Positions 34,284 to 43,626 of a stretch of DNA of 64,000 bases are shown piece after piece. The stretch spans positions 86,107 to 150,106 of the forward strand of contig CACDWG010000004.1 of assembly GCA_902556425.1 (NCBI GenBank), in the 5' to 3' direction. Position numbers and translations under genes: made by a program. Numbering within the stretch: position 1 is the first letter of the stretch; every line of letters starts with the position of its first letter. The DNA is from UBA4421 sp002704225 (GTDB lineage Bacteria; Pseudomonadota; Gammaproteobacteria; Pseudomonadales; Azotimanducaceae). The notes beneath the pieces are model-generated. The model was given only the letters and a program-made list of their open reading frames with translations, was not told the DNA's origin and ran no database searches.

Positions 34284-35740
34284 TAGGCGCTCTCCTTAAA
34301 TATATTTTCAACATGGGCCACATCGCTGAATGGATACTTAACACCAGCAATTTCTTGAGTGTCCTCGTGGCCCTTACCGGCAATAACCACAAGATCGTCA
34401 ACGCTGGCGGAGCCAACTGCCTGAGCAATGGCAGCGCCCCGATCCTCGACGGTCGACACAGATTGACGCTGCTGCACGGACAGACCGCTCAGCATGTCCT
34501 GCAAGATATCGGCGGGCACTTCGTCTCTCGGGTTATCAGATGTAAGCCAAAGATGATCCGACAGATTGGATGCCATCTGGGCCATCTCTGGCCGTTTACC
34601 ACGGTCTCGATTGCCACCGCAGCCAACAACGCAGATCAACCGCCCGCGACACTGGGCCGCGAGTCCCGTCAGTACTTTTCCCAGGGCATCTGGGGTGTGC
34701 GCATAATCAACGACCACTTTGGGCGTACCGTAGGCACCAGGGACGACTTCCATGCGGCCTGGCACCGTCCGCATACGGGTAAGTGCGTCACCAAGATCCG
34801 TTATGGCATGGCCAGATCCCAGCAGCACGCCGATTGCCGCGGCCACGTTAGCTACCGCAAATTCAGCCGCAATAGGCAGCGTGCTTTCCAACCGGCCCCA
34901 AGGGGTATCGAATAAGACGTGCATCCCACGACGCACCGATGTCGCCCGCCAAGAAATGTCGCCAGAGGCGCCATAACTCAGCACTTCCGACGCACGAACA
35001 CAGCCAATAAGGTTTCGCCCCATTTCATCGTCTGCGTTGATTACCGCTAATTTCAGCGGCCACGTCGTGAACATCTTGGCTTTTGCGGCGGCGTACTTCT
35101 CCATCGTCTGGTGGTAATCCAAATGGTCTCGCGTCAGATTCGAAAACACGCCCACATCAAAGTGGACATCGCGCGCACGGTTTTGATCAAGCGCGTGAGA
35201 ACTGACTTCCAACGCCACGCGTTCCACACCCTGTTCTCTAAAGCGGGCAAAGTGCTTCTGCAAAGTAACCGGTGGGGGCGTCGTCATGGAACCCAAGGTC
35301 AGCGAGCCTGGAAAACCAACGCCCAATGTTCCACTGTATCCACCGCGCTTGCCCAGAGCATTCGTGAGATCACTGACATGGTAGGCGATGGAGGTTTTAC
35401 CGTTCGTGCCCGTAATCCCCACGCATTCAATATCAGCCGTAGGATCCCCATAGAACTGAGAGGCTAAAATGCCACGCCTAGCAGCTAAGTCAGCGACTCG
35501 GATCACCGGTAACGCGATGTTTACGGGAGCTTCCATCTGCTCATCCATAACCAAACCCACCGCACCGGCTTGGATCGCCTTAGCAATATGCCCTTGGCGC
35601 TGTTCGCTGTTTTGCGAACAGGCGACGAAAACATCACCCGGACTGACATCACCGGATACTTCACTGAGACCGGTCGCTTGCTTTATGTCGCGCAGCTGCT
35701 GCAGAACTGACGCATCAAAACCCAATCGTTCGTTCGTCAC
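34283..35740 (-). CDS. murE: UDP-MurNAc-tripeptide synthetase MurE, meso-DAP type
   Basis: Adds meso-diaminopimelate to UDP-MurNAc-Ala-Glu. 485 residues, the normal length for MurE alone, so it is not a MurE-MurF fusion. GITGTNGKTSIAYH is the P-loop; LTRDHLDYHQTMEKYAAAK and VVDYAHTPDALGKVL follow. TSDNPRDEVP contains the DNPR signature that recognises meso-DAP rather than lysine. The GTG start overlaps the ftsI stop (GTGA). Confidence 0.97.
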   Translation of the reverse strand: MTNERLGFDASVLQQLRDIKQATGLSEVSGDVSPGDVFVACSQNSEQRQGHIAKAIQAGAVGLVMDEQMEAPVNIALPVIRVADLAARRGILASQFYGDPTADIECVGITGTNGKTSIAYHVSDLTNALGKRGGYSGTLGVGFPGSLTLGSMTTPPPVTLQKHFARFREQGVERVALEVSSHALDQNRARDVHFDVGVFSNLTRDHLDYHQTMEKYAAAKAKMFTTWPLKLAVINADDEMGRNLIGCVRASEVLSYGASGDISWRATSVRRGMHVLFDTPWGRLESTLPIAAEFAVANVAAAIGVLLGSGHAITDLGDALTRMRTVPGRMEVVPGAYGTPKVVVDYAHTPDALGKVLTGLAAQCRGRLICVVGCGGNRDRGKRPEMAQMASNLSDHLWLTSDNPRDEVPADILQDMLSGLSVQQRQSVSTVEDRGAAIAQAVGSASVDDLVVIAGKGHEDTQEIAGVKYPFSDVAHVENIFKESA

Positions 35741-37422
35741 TCTGCTCTCCTGGCCAAAAGGCCTTGCCCGTTGTCCGCCATGTTATCCGGCGGAACGCCG
35801 AGCAAGCGTAGGCTGCGTTCCGCTACCCGAGCGAAAATCGGGGCCGCAACCTTGCCACCGCTGGTTCGTTCGCTGTCCGGTTCATTAATCAACACCACCA
35901 TGACGATGCGCGGATCACTTGCCGGCACCAATCCGGCGAACCATGCGACATGTCGCTCATCGTCATAGCCTTCCTTACCAAGTACCCGCGCTGTCCCTGT
36001 TTTTCCAGCGACTCGATAATCGTTGATGCCCGCATAGGTCGCCGTACCACCGCGCTGGGTTACACGCTCCATCATGGACACAACTTGTCGAGTATGGTCC
36101 GCATCAAACACGCGCTCCGGCAACGGGGCACGGTCTTGCTTTAGGATACTGAGGGGCAGCCGATTGCCGTGACCAGCCAGGGTAACGTAGGCCGAGGCCA
36201 GTTGAAGAGGCGTCACAGTAAATCCGTAGCCGTAGGCCATCGCTGCCCGAGAGACCCGCGACTGCGCACCAACATTGCTAAACAAACCGACCACCTCTCC
36301 GGGCAGACCTGTACCAACGTATTCACCAATGCCGCTGCGTTGAAGCACATCAAAAATGGAGTCAGGCGGTAGATCCAGTGCGACCTTAGCTATCGCCACT
36401 TGGCTCGACTTTTGGATCGCCTCCGCCAGAGTGATGGTGTTGAGATTGATCGGGTCTTGAATCATTTTGTTATCGATCCAAAAGTACCCTGGAGACGTTT
36501 CGATCTCACTTTCCGATTGATAAAGCCCGCTCTCGAGGGCGGCCATGGCGGTGAAGGGTTTGATCGTAGAACCTGGATCGTAAAAATCAGTCACGACCCG
36601 ATTTCGTGTGGGAACTCGACCGCTAATCGATCCATTAGGATTGAACGACGGTTGATTCACTAGCGCCAGAATTTCCCCGGTCTTGGCATCGACCATGATC
36701 AAGGAACCGGATTTCGCGGAATGGCTTTGCACTGCTGATTTCAATTCTCGATACGCTACGAACTGCAGCCGCGAATCAATGCTCAGCGTTAAATCCGCTC
36801 CAAACTGCGGCGGACTGCCATAATCCAAATCGTCGATCGTGCGGCCTTCTCGGTCACGTAGCACGGTCTTTAGCCCGGCTTGGCCTCGCAGTTGTTCCTC
36901 GAAGGTCAGCTCAATACCCTCCAAGCCCATATCATCGATATTGGTTAAGCCCACCACATGGGCACTGGATTCCCCAGCCGGATAATAGCGCCGATATTCC
37001 GGCTCCAAAAACAAGTGCGGCAGTCGCAAACGACGAATGTCGTCCATGCGCTCCCAGCTCAGATGACGCTTGAGATACAGGTAGCCTCTACCCCTATTGC
37101 GCTGCAAGGACTCACGCAGCGCCGAGGTCTCAACATCTAGGGCGTCGGCTAGCTGAGAGAGCTTCTCCCCGTTTGTTGCATCGAACTGTCGGGGATTCAC
37201 CGCCACCGCGAACACTGGTGTACTGACGGCCAGAGCCTCGCCATTTCGGTCATAGATCATGCCGCGCATGCCCGGCAACCGCTTGCCGTAGATCGAACGC
37301 TTGTCGCCCTCTTCCTGCAGGAAGTCTCGCTCGGTGACACTCAAATACACGACGCGCACAGACAGGGCACAAGCGATCGAAATAAAGCACACCAAGAAAA
37401 GATAGTGACGCCATGCACTCAT
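35737..37422 (-). CDS. ftsI: Septal peptidoglycan transpeptidase FtsI (PBP3)
   Basis: Cross-links septal peptidoglycan together with FtsW. 561 residues: N-terminal membrane helix, pedestal domain (RGMIYDRNGEALAVSTPVFA) and the transpeptidase. The active-site serine is in GSTIKPF (Ser285, Lys288). The third motif is GKTGTAR (Lys474). The second motif, normally S-x-N, reads KSSQVAIAK (Ser339-Ser340-Gln341): the Asn is replaced by Gln, read clearly at 36400-36408. The frame is intact, so the protein is presumably functional. Start overlaps ftsL (ATGA). Confidence 0.96.
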   Translation of the reverse strand: MSAWRHYLFLVCFISIACALSVRVVYLSVTERDFLQEEGDKRSIYGKRLPGMRGMIYDRNGEALAVSTPVFAVAVNPRQFDATNGEKLSQLADALDVETSALRESLQRNRGRGYLYLKRHLSWERMDDIRRLRLPHLFLEPEYRRYYPAGESSAHVVGLTNIDDMGLEGIELTFEEQLRGQAGLKTVLRDREGRTIDDLDYGSPPQFGADLTLSIDSRLQFVAYRELKSAVQSHSAKSGSLIMVDAKTGEILALVNQPSFNPNGSISGRVPTRNRVVTDFYDPGSTIKPFTAMAALESGLYQSESEIETSPGYFWIDNKMIQDPINLNTITLAEAIQKSSQVAIAKVALDLPPDSIFDVLQRSGIGEYVGTGLPGEVVGLFSNVGAQSRVSRAAMAYGYGFTVTPLQLASAYVTLAGHGNRLPLSILKQDRAPLPERVFDADHTRQVVSMMERVTQRGGTATYAGINDYRVAGKTGTARVLGKEGYDDERHVAWFAGLVPASDPRIVMVVLINEPDSERTSGGKVAAPIFARVAERSLRLLGVPPDNMADNGQGLLARRAE

Positions 37423-37775
37423 TGCACGACCCCTTCGACTTCCAGCGGAAACTTCATCTGGAGTTCTTCTATGGCGACCACCTCGACGGTTTGTAAACTT
37501 GCAAACGTGCTGCGCTCCAACAGAAGACGACTGTACTCGGCCATCTGGCGGTCTTGAGCGCTTTGCAATACATCCAGGGCACTGTGCAGCGAACGCATTT
37601 GTTGAGCGGCTCTCACCAGCGACAAACCACTGGCAGCAACTGCGAAGGTGAGTGCCAGCAGCAACATCACGTGCCAGCGCACAAGCGTCACGGGAGGTGT
37701 TGTCGCCAACTTGGTTTTACGACGCCTCGGCTTAACCGAGGCGCCGACATCATTGATTGCCGCTCGCAAAGCCAT
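37419..37775 (-). CDS. ftsL: Cell division protein FtsL
   Basis: Small bitopic divisome protein. 118 residues: a basic cytoplasmic N-terminus (KPRRRKTKLATTPPVTLVRW), one membrane helix (HVMLLLALTFAVAASGLSLV) and a periplasmic leucine-zipper-like helix (LHSALDVLQSAQDRQMAEYS). FtsL sequences are poorly conserved; position between rsmH and ftsI supports the call. ATG at 37775 is three bases beyond the rsmH stop. Confidence 0.9.
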   Translation of the reverse strand: MALRAAINDVGASVKPRRRKTKLATTPPVTLVRWHVMLLLALTFAVAASGLSLVRAAQQMRSLHSALDVLQSAQDRQMAEYSRLLLERSTFASLQTVEVVAIEELQMKFPLEVEGVVQ

Positions 37776-37778
37776 GCG

Positions 37779-38759
37779 TTATCGAACCTTCTCAATCACG
37801 CGAAGCGTCGCACTTCGCGACCGAGGATTGGCATTGAGCTCCGCCAGACTGGGCTTCATAGGACCGCCGATCAGACGTCCCTGTACCTCTTGATCCAAAT
37901 TTCTGACCGGCAAACGCCGTGGCATCTTGGGTGGCTGGCTGAGTTGACGGAAGGCATGTTTGACTTTGCGGTCTTCCAGCGAATGGAACGATATCACGGC
38001 GAGTCGACCGCCCACTGCCAACGAACTGAAGCCCTGTTGTAACCCTTGGTCTAGCTCCTGGGCTTCCTCGTTGACGAAAATTCTGACCGCCTGAAAAGTT
38101 CGGGTAGCCGGATGCTTGCGCTGGGGACCTCGGGGCCGAGGCACGGCCTGGGAAACTAAGTCGGCCAACTCAAGGGTTGTGGTCAAGGGCCTAGCAGCAA
38201 CGATGGCCCGGGCGATGCGGCGGGACTGTCGCTCTTCACCATACATCCAGAGCACTTGCGCGATCTCTGCCTCGTCCGCTTGATTCAACCACTCTGCGGC
38301 AGAGGATCCCTCCTCCGGGTTCATCCGCATATCCAAAGGCCCTTGCGCCGTAAAACTGAATCCTCGTTCCGGGCGATCAAGTTGGGGCGACGACACACCG
38401 ACGTCCATGAGCACGCCGCGAACGCCTTCAATCTGCTGATCCCTTAGTACGTCCTGCAGCTCAGAGAACCGCGCTTGGCAAAAGGAAAATCGCGGATCTT
38501 GTCCAGCCAACCGTTGCGCTTCGGCAAGGGCTTCTGGATCTCTATCCAACCCCAGTAATTGACCTTGTGCAGACAAGCGCTCCAACAATTTTCTGCTGTG
38601 ACCGCCGCGCCCAAAGGTTGCATCGACAAAGATTCCAGACTCTCCATCGGCGCGCTCTGATGCTCGGCTACTGCCCACCAGATGTGTCAGAACTTCCTGC
38701 AGCAACACGGGAACATGTTCACCTGCACCTGCAGACTCATCTGTCGGTCGCTCGGTCAT
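37779..38759 (-). CDS. rsmH: 16S rRNA (cytosine1402-N4)-methyltransferase RsmH
   Basis: Methylates C1402 in the ribosomal P-site with S-adenosylmethionine; RsmI, coded upstream, methylates the same nucleotide at the ribose. 326 residues: HVPVLLQEVLTHLV, IFVDATFGRGGHSRKLLE (SAM-binding), LLGLDRDPEALAEA, LMDVGVSSPQLD, LAVISFHSLEDRKVKHAFRQ. The start overlaps the mraZ stop (ATGA). Confidence 0.97.
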   Translation of the reverse strand: MTERPTDESAGAGEHVPVLLQEVLTHLVGSSRASERADGESGIFVDATFGRGGHSRKLLERLSAQGQLLGLDRDPEALAEAQRLAGQDPRFSFCQARFSELQDVLRDQQIEGVRGVLMDVGVSSPQLDRPERGFSFTAQGPLDMRMNPEEGSSAAEWLNQADEAEIAQVLWMYGEERQSRRIARAIVAARPLTTTLELADLVSQAVPRPRGPQRKHPATRTFQAVRIFVNEEAQELDQGLQQGFSSLAVGGRLAVISFHSLEDRKVKHAFRQLSQPPKMPRRLPVRNLDQEVQGRLIGGPMKPSLAELNANPRSRSATLRVIEKVR

Positions 38760-39214
38760 ACAGACAACCCGTCGAATAGCTCACCGTTGTTCGCCATCGC
38801 GGCGGCGCCTTCTTCCAACCATTGGTCTAACCGATTCTGCCAATGATCCGCAGACCAGATTTCGATTTTGTTGCCCTGACCAACTAGGACCAGTTTCTTC
38901 TCAAGGCCGGCGTAATCGCGGAGCATGGCAGGGAGCAGCAGACGGCCCGCGGAATCCAACTCGAGATCCGTTGCATGGCCAATAAGAAGTCGTTGAAGCA
39001 AGCGGGCTTGTGGATTGATATTGGAGAGACTTTCCAGTTTTGCCTGCACCGTCTCCCATTCATTCAACGGATAGACCAACAAACAAGATTCACGCATGTC
39101 AATCGTCACAACGAGTCTGCCCTCGCTTGCCACCAGTACGGTCTCGCGACTACGCCCGGGCAAGGCCATTCGGCCTTTGGCGTCCATGGTTACACTGTTA
39201 ATCCCGCGAAACAC
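38756..39214 (-). CDS. mraZ: Transcriptional regulator MraZ
   Basis: AbrB-like DNA-binding protein, first gene of the division and cell wall cluster; it represses its own promoter in E. coli. 152 residues: MFRGINSVTMDAKGRMALPG with the matching second half LELDSAGRLLLPAMLRDYAG, the two D-x-K/A-G-R-x-x-x-P repeats. GTG start at 39214. About 130 bases of leader separate it from the promoter, which carries three boxes of the expected type. Confidence 0.96.
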   Translation of the reverse strand: MFRGINSVTMDAKGRMALPGRSRETVLVASEGRLVVTIDMRESCLLVYPLNEWETVQAKLESLSNINPQARLLQRLLIGHATDLELDSAGRLLLPAMLRDYAGLEKKLVLVGQGNKIEIWSADHWQNRLDQWLEEGAAAMANNGELFDGLSV

Positions 39215-39319
39215 GATCTACTTTTTGAAGCGGGCGTCATCACTGACATTCATTCGCACACCGATGCGACCCTAAAACATTAGCGACGAAAATCGGAGAC
39301 GCGCAAGGCGCGTCGAATT

Positions 39320-39345
39320 ACCCACTTTTCTCCACTTTTTCCCAA
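39320..39345 (-). promoter_or_regulatory. Three MraZ-type boxes with 10-base spacing
   Basis: On the minus strand TTGGGA (39345-39340), GTGGAG (39335-39330) and GTGGGT (39325-39320) start exactly ten bases apart, linked by A-runs. MraZ is known to bind short TGGG-type direct repeats of this period in front of its own gene. They begin about eight bases after the -10 box, in a place where bound MraZ would block transcription. Confidence 0.75.
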
Positions 39346-39353
39346 TTGCGCAC

Positions 39354-39381
39354 ACTATAGTCCTGATTCGCAACGAGTCAA
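39354..39381 (-). promoter_or_regulatory. Promoter of the mraZ/division cluster
   Basis: TTGACT (39381-39376) and TATAGT (39359-39354) on the minus strand with a 16-base spacer, a near-consensus sigma-70 promoter. Expected transcription start near 39347. It would drive the whole mraZ-to-ftsZ run. Confidence 0.75.
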
Positions 39382-39505
39382 CAAAAGAAGACGTTTGAAA
39401 AAGCCATAAGCATCGGAAAAATAACAATTTTTCTGGGCAGGCATCGGGAATACGTAGAATCGCTGTCGAGGGGGTATGGGAGCTAACAAGAAGGAGAAAT
39501 AAATT

Positions 39506-39858
<353 letters not shown>

Positions 39859-39917
39859 CCCGGCAGGGTACGGAGCTGAGGCTAGGAGTACAAGCTTATC
39901 CTCGGACTAAGTTGTAC

Positions 39918-40748
39918 CTAGTTAGAGGCCTGGCTTTCACTCAGCCGAAGGGCGAGTGCATAGGCTTCTTTTTTTCTCACGCCACAAATTTGTGCCGCTA
40001 ACTTGGCGGCTTGGGTTGGGGCCAAATCTTGTAAGAGGGTAGCCATCACATGGGATAAATCGAAGCGGGCGCTCACACTCTCTGCCGCCTCAATGATGCA
40101 CACAAACTCACCCTTGGGAGTTTCCGCCAACTGAGCGAGCACCTCCTGTGCATCGCCCACTGCAAAGGACTCATATTGCTTCGTCATTTCCCGCCCGATC
40201 ATGATCCGGCGAGTTGATAGATCACCGATATCGGCCAGTGCAGCTCTGATCCGATGGGGGCTTTCAAGAAAAACCAAGGCGTCAGGCATCAGCAGCCAAC
40301 GCTCGAGTTGCGTTCGACGCAGCTTGGGCTTACTCGACAAGAAGCCCACGTACCGAAACGGCTGGCACGGGATCGGACACACACTTAAGGCAGTGATGAT
40401 GGAACACGCACCGGGAATCGGTACAACGCGAATGCCAGCCTGCCACGCGAGCTGCAACAAATGATAACCCGGGTCGTTGATCAAGGGTGTGCCGGCATCG
40501 CTAACCAAAGCAATATCCGCACCTTGACGCATACGCTCGATCAGAACCGGGCCCACCCGTTCCTCATTGTGTTCGTGAACGCTCACTAACTCACAGCCTG
40601 TATGGTCGATGTGCTGCAACAACACCCGCGTTCGTCTGGTATCCTCTGCCGCAATGATGCCTACATGATTGAGAGTATCTATGCCTCGACGGCTGATATC
40701 CCCAAGGTGTCCAATTGGAGTGGCGACCACATAGAGAGTTCCTGACAT
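39918..40748 (-). CDS. rsmI: 16S rRNA (cytidine1402-2'-O)-methyltransferase RsmI
   Basis: SAM-dependent ribose methyltransferase acting on the nucleotide RsmH also modifies. About 276 residues from the ATG at 40748: MSGTLYVVATPIGHLGDISR, IIAAEDTRRTRVLLQHI, DAGTPLINDPGYHLL, GACSIITALSVCPIPCQPFR, FLESPHRIRAALADI. The open frame extends upstream to 40877, but this start matches the family and has AGGAA ten bases ahead. The start overlaps head-on with lpoA (CATG), so each gene's translation signals lie inside the other. Confidence 0.94.
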   Translation of the reverse strand: MSGTLYVVATPIGHLGDISRRGIDTLNHVGIIAAEDTRRTRVLLQHIDHTGCELVSVHEHNEERVGPVLIERMRQGADIALVSDAGTPLINDPGYHLLQLAWQAGIRVVPIPGACSIITALSVCPIPCQPFRYVGFLSSKPKLRRTQLERWLLMPDALVFLESPHRIRAALADIGDLSTRRIMIGREMTKQYESFAVGDAQEVLAQLAETPKGEFVCIIEAAESVSARFDLSHVMATLLQDLAPTQAAKLAAQICGVRKKEAYALALRLSESQASN

Positions 40749-42666
40749 GCCCAAACATTTCCTAGCCGTTTGTTTATGCATTGTGGCCCTGTCTGGATGC
40801 CAAAGCACCAACCAATCCTCAATCCCAGCACAAGAATCGAATCGGACAGACACCTCGCGCTCGACAACCGATAACAAAAAAGGCCCGGATGACGCTTTGC
40901 GCCGATCTTATGCCAGCATTCAAGACCGAAACGATAGGAATCTTTTGCAACAGGCCGCCACCGCGCTTAAAGCGGGCGACGCCTCACTTGCGATGGCATT
41001 ACTCCATACCCTCGCGACTCCACCGGCAAACGCAGATCTCGCCGGTTCTTACCACCGACTGCTGGCCTCAACCAAGCTCCGGCTTGGCGATGCGCTGGGC
41101 GCAGGACGCGCCCTGACCAACATACGCGGGCCACAGAAACAGGATCTTCCGCTGATCCAAGAAATATGCCTCGAACTTGGCGCGATCAGCTGTTTTTTGG
41201 AAACCAAGGTAATGGACCAGTTGCTTTCCGGACGCTATGTTCAAACATTTCAGGATCAAGTGTGGGTGGCGTTGCAGGAAAACTCCTCAAAACCTACGTC
41301 CAAAACACGGTTGAACCTAGAGACAGCGCGCAGCCTTTCAACGGTCGCAAAACAGATTCCGCACTTTCAGAACAGCGCCGAAGAAATCAGCAACACGAGC
41401 TTGCTTTGGCTGGATCTGTATCGCACCGTCACGGGCGCGGGATCCGTGCCAATGGCGCAAAATGCTTGGCGAAATTGGCAGCAAAACAATACGCGACACC
41501 CGGCTGCGCAGTTACCGCCAACCCCAGTACAACGGCTCGAGAATTATCGCCCTCCCAAAATTTCCGTCATGCTACCGCTATCTGGGCGGCTGACGCCGGT
41601 CGGCAACGCGATCCGCAACGGCTTTGTCACCGGCTACCTCGAGGATCTTTCGCCAGTAGAGCCTAAGCGAACCAGCGCAGCAGAGATCACATTCTTCGAT
41701 AGCAACCAATACGATGACCTTGCACTGGTCACGCTGTCCGAGGAACTCCGCAGCGATGTCATCATCGGCCCGCTCGTCAAGGATCGCGCATTGGGAGTGT
41801 TGAACGTACTTTCCGACTATCGATCAAATTCAACCGCGGCAAGTCATGTGCCGAGCGTCGTGCTGCTGAATCGTGTCAGAAGCGTTGAAACCTCAGCAGC
41901 AACCCCCCTTAACGTCTATCAATTCGCTGCCGCAATAGAAGATGAAGCTCTCACCCTTGCCGAAAACCTAAAGTCCCTCGGACACACCCGATTGATGGTT
42001 GTATCCAATGGCGAGCCGTGGGCGGAGCGAGCCAAACAGGCACTGTTTGCACAATGGCAGGGACCCATTGTTGAAGCAAATTTTCAGCAAACCAAGGACC
42101 TGACACGCGCTGTTGGCGACGCAATGGGTGTGTCCGGCAGCCAGCAAAGACGCGAGCAGATGGCAAAGCTGTTAGACGAAGAGCTGGAATTTTTGCCAAG
42201 AGAGCGAAAGGACTTAGAGGCCATCGTTGCGTTTATCGATGGACTTCAATCCAAGGCCTTAGTCCCCGCCTTGAGATTCCATTTTGCGGACGAACTTCCG
42301 GTATTCGCCACATCGCAAACCGCGAGATCACAAGACCTAGACGAACTGGCAAACTTCCGCATCGCCGAACTACCCCTACTGGCCAACCCTGACACCGTCG
42401 CAAAATCGATGACGGCCACTTTTGACTTAAAGGACAATCCCTTGATTGAGTTTTTTGCCCTTGGATTAGATGCCTACCGCCTTGCTACCTGGACACATTG
42501 GCTGAACGAAAATAGTCAGGCACTGGGCGATCAGCAACCTCTGACACTATCCTTGGCCAGCGGAACACTGACGCTCGGACAGCAGGGAGCGATCAGGAGA
42601 AGATTGGATATCGCGGTTATCGACCGGCGCGGCGCCCTGCGTCCAACCACCGGCGATTCGCGTTGA
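40747..42666 (+). CDS. lpoA: Outer-membrane lipoprotein LpoA, activator of PBP1A
   Basis: Peptidoglycan synthesis regulator that contacts PBP1A through the sacculus. 639 residues: signal with lipobox MPKHFLAVCLCIVALSGCQS (LSGC), a TPR-like helical N-terminal domain (AATALKAGDASLAMALLHTL) and a C-terminal periplasmic-binding-like domain (ISVMLPLSGRLTPVGNAIRN, FDSNQYDDLALVTLSEELRS). Neighbours rsmI and yraN confirm it. It starts at the ATG at 40747, overlapping the rsmI start codon in the opposite direction. Confidence 0.92.
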   Translation: MPKHFLAVCLCIVALSGCQSTNQSSIPAQESNRTDTSRSTTDNKKGPDDALRRSYASIQDRNDRNLLQQAATALKAGDASLAMALLHTLATPPANADLAGSYHRLLASTKLRLGDALGAGRALTNIRGPQKQDLPLIQEICLELGAISCFLETKVMDQLLSGRYVQTFQDQVWVALQENSSKPTSKTRLNLETARSLSTVAKQIPHFQNSAEEISNTSLLWLDLYRTVTGAGSVPMAQNAWRNWQQNNTRHPAAQLPPTPVQRLENYRPPKISVMLPLSGRLTPVGNAIRNGFVTGYLEDLSPVEPKRTSAAEITFFDSNQYDDLALVTLSEELRSDVIIGPLVKDRALGVLNVLSDYRSNSTAASHVPSVVLLNRVRSVETSAATPLNVYQFAAAIEDEALTLAENLKSLGHTRLMVVSNGEPWAERAKQALFAQWQGPIVEANFQQTKDLTRAVGDAMGVSGSQQRREQMAKLLDEELEFLPRERKDLEAIVAFIDGLQSKALVPALRFHFADELPVFATSQTARSQDLDELANFRIAELPLLANPDTVAKSMTATFDLKDNPLIEFFALGLDAYRLATWTHWLNENSQALGDQQPLTLSLASGTLTLGQQGAIRRRLDIAVIDRRGALRPTTGDSR

Positions 42667-42673
42667 TACGTCC

Positions 42674-43027
42674 ATGTCCGTCCATTGGAGCGAAAATTTC
42701 GCCGAAGCATACCTTCGATATCATGGACTGACGTTGCTCAGCAGAAACTATCGCTGTCGGCGCGGCGAGATAGACCTCGTGATGCGAGACAGATCCGGTG
42801 GGATCCATGTCACGGTGTTTGTAGAGGTTCGATACCGCAAAGGGACCCAGCACGGCCGGCCAGAGGAAACGATCTCGGTGGCCAAACAACGGAAACTTAT
42901 TTTGAGTGCTGCGCATTATCTTCAGGCCAAAAATGCGCTAGAGGCGGTGACACGGTTTGACGTCGTAGCCGTTACCCAGCCAAACTACGTTCCTCACATA
43001 ATCTGGATCAAAGACGCCTTCGTATGA
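42674..43027 (+). CDS. yraN: YraN/UPF0102 endonuclease-like protein
   Basis: 117 residues of the UPF0102 family with the restriction-endonuclease-like fold: LLSRNYRCRRGEIDLVMRD (E-x-D) and VFVEVRYRKGTQHGRPEETI with the E-V-R/K motif, followed by KQRKLILSAAHYLQ. Function is not established. It starts seven bases after the lpoA stop and overlaps dolP by four bases (ATGA). diaA, usual between yraN and dolP, is absent. Confidence 0.93.
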   Translation: MSVHWSENFAEAYLRYHGLTLLSRNYRCRRGEIDLVMRDRSGGIHVTVFVEVRYRKGTQHGRPEETISVAKQRKLILSAAHYLQAKNALEAVTRFDVVAVTQPNYVPHIIWIKDAFV

Positions 43028-43608
43028 AACGTTACAGACACTCACTAATCGGTCTTTACAGTCTTATCACCCTCATCGTTTTGGCTGGATGCACAAATAA
43101 TCCGCAGTTGAAACGGACACCAGGCGATATTATCGATGACAACGCGCTGGAGTTTGTTATTGAGCGCGAAATCAAAGCGTCCGACGAAGGTTTCAAGGGC
43201 GCGCATTTGGTTACCACGGTTTATGACGGTCTGGTGCTACTGCTGGGTGAGGTCGCATCAGCAGACCTTAGAGAGAAAGCGACTGAGGTCACCGAGTCTT
43301 TGTACAAAGTCGACCCGGAAAAAGTACACAATTATTTAACGGTTGGCGGGCCTATCTCATTACTGGCACGAACCAATGACTCGTATTTATCCAGCAAGGT
43401 AAAAACGCGCCTTCTGGCGGCACCAGATGTTCCTGCGGGAAAGGTGAAGGTGGTGACGGAGAACGGGGTCGTCTATCTGCTGGGGAAAATCACGCCCACC
43501 GACGCTGATTTAGTCGTCGCGGAAACGCAAAAGACTTTCGGCGTTCAAAAAATCGTCAAAGTATTTGATTATCTGCCAGAACCCTTCACCGAGCCTGCAT
43601 TGGACTAG
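43024..43608 (+). CDS. dolP: BON-domain outer-membrane lipoprotein DolP (YraP)
   Basis: 194 residues: signal and lipobox LYSLITLIVLAGCTN (LAGC), then two BON domains (about residues 45-110 and 120-190), each with a VTTVYDGLVLLLGEV- or VVTENGVVYLLGKI-type strand. In E. coli DolP sits at the division site outer membrane and supports membrane integrity. Last of the lpoA-yraN-dolP run; its stop faces the sspB stop 18 bases away. Confidence 0.92.
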   Translation: MKRYRHSLIGLYSLITLIVLAGCTNNPQLKRTPGDIIDDNALEFVIEREIKASDEGFKGAHLVTTVYDGLVLLLGEVASADLREKATEVTESLYKVDPEKVHNYLTVGGPISLLARTNDSYLSSKVKTRLLAAPDVPAGKVKVVTENGVVYLLGKITPTDADLVVAETQKTFGVQKIVKVFDYLPEPFTEPALD

Positions 43609-43626
43609 GGCGCACTTTTCGGCGCG

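Noticed and set aside
34283..35740. MurE as a MurE-MurF fusion that would explain missing murF
   Set aside because: Length and motifs fit one Mur ligase only; a second P-loop is not present.
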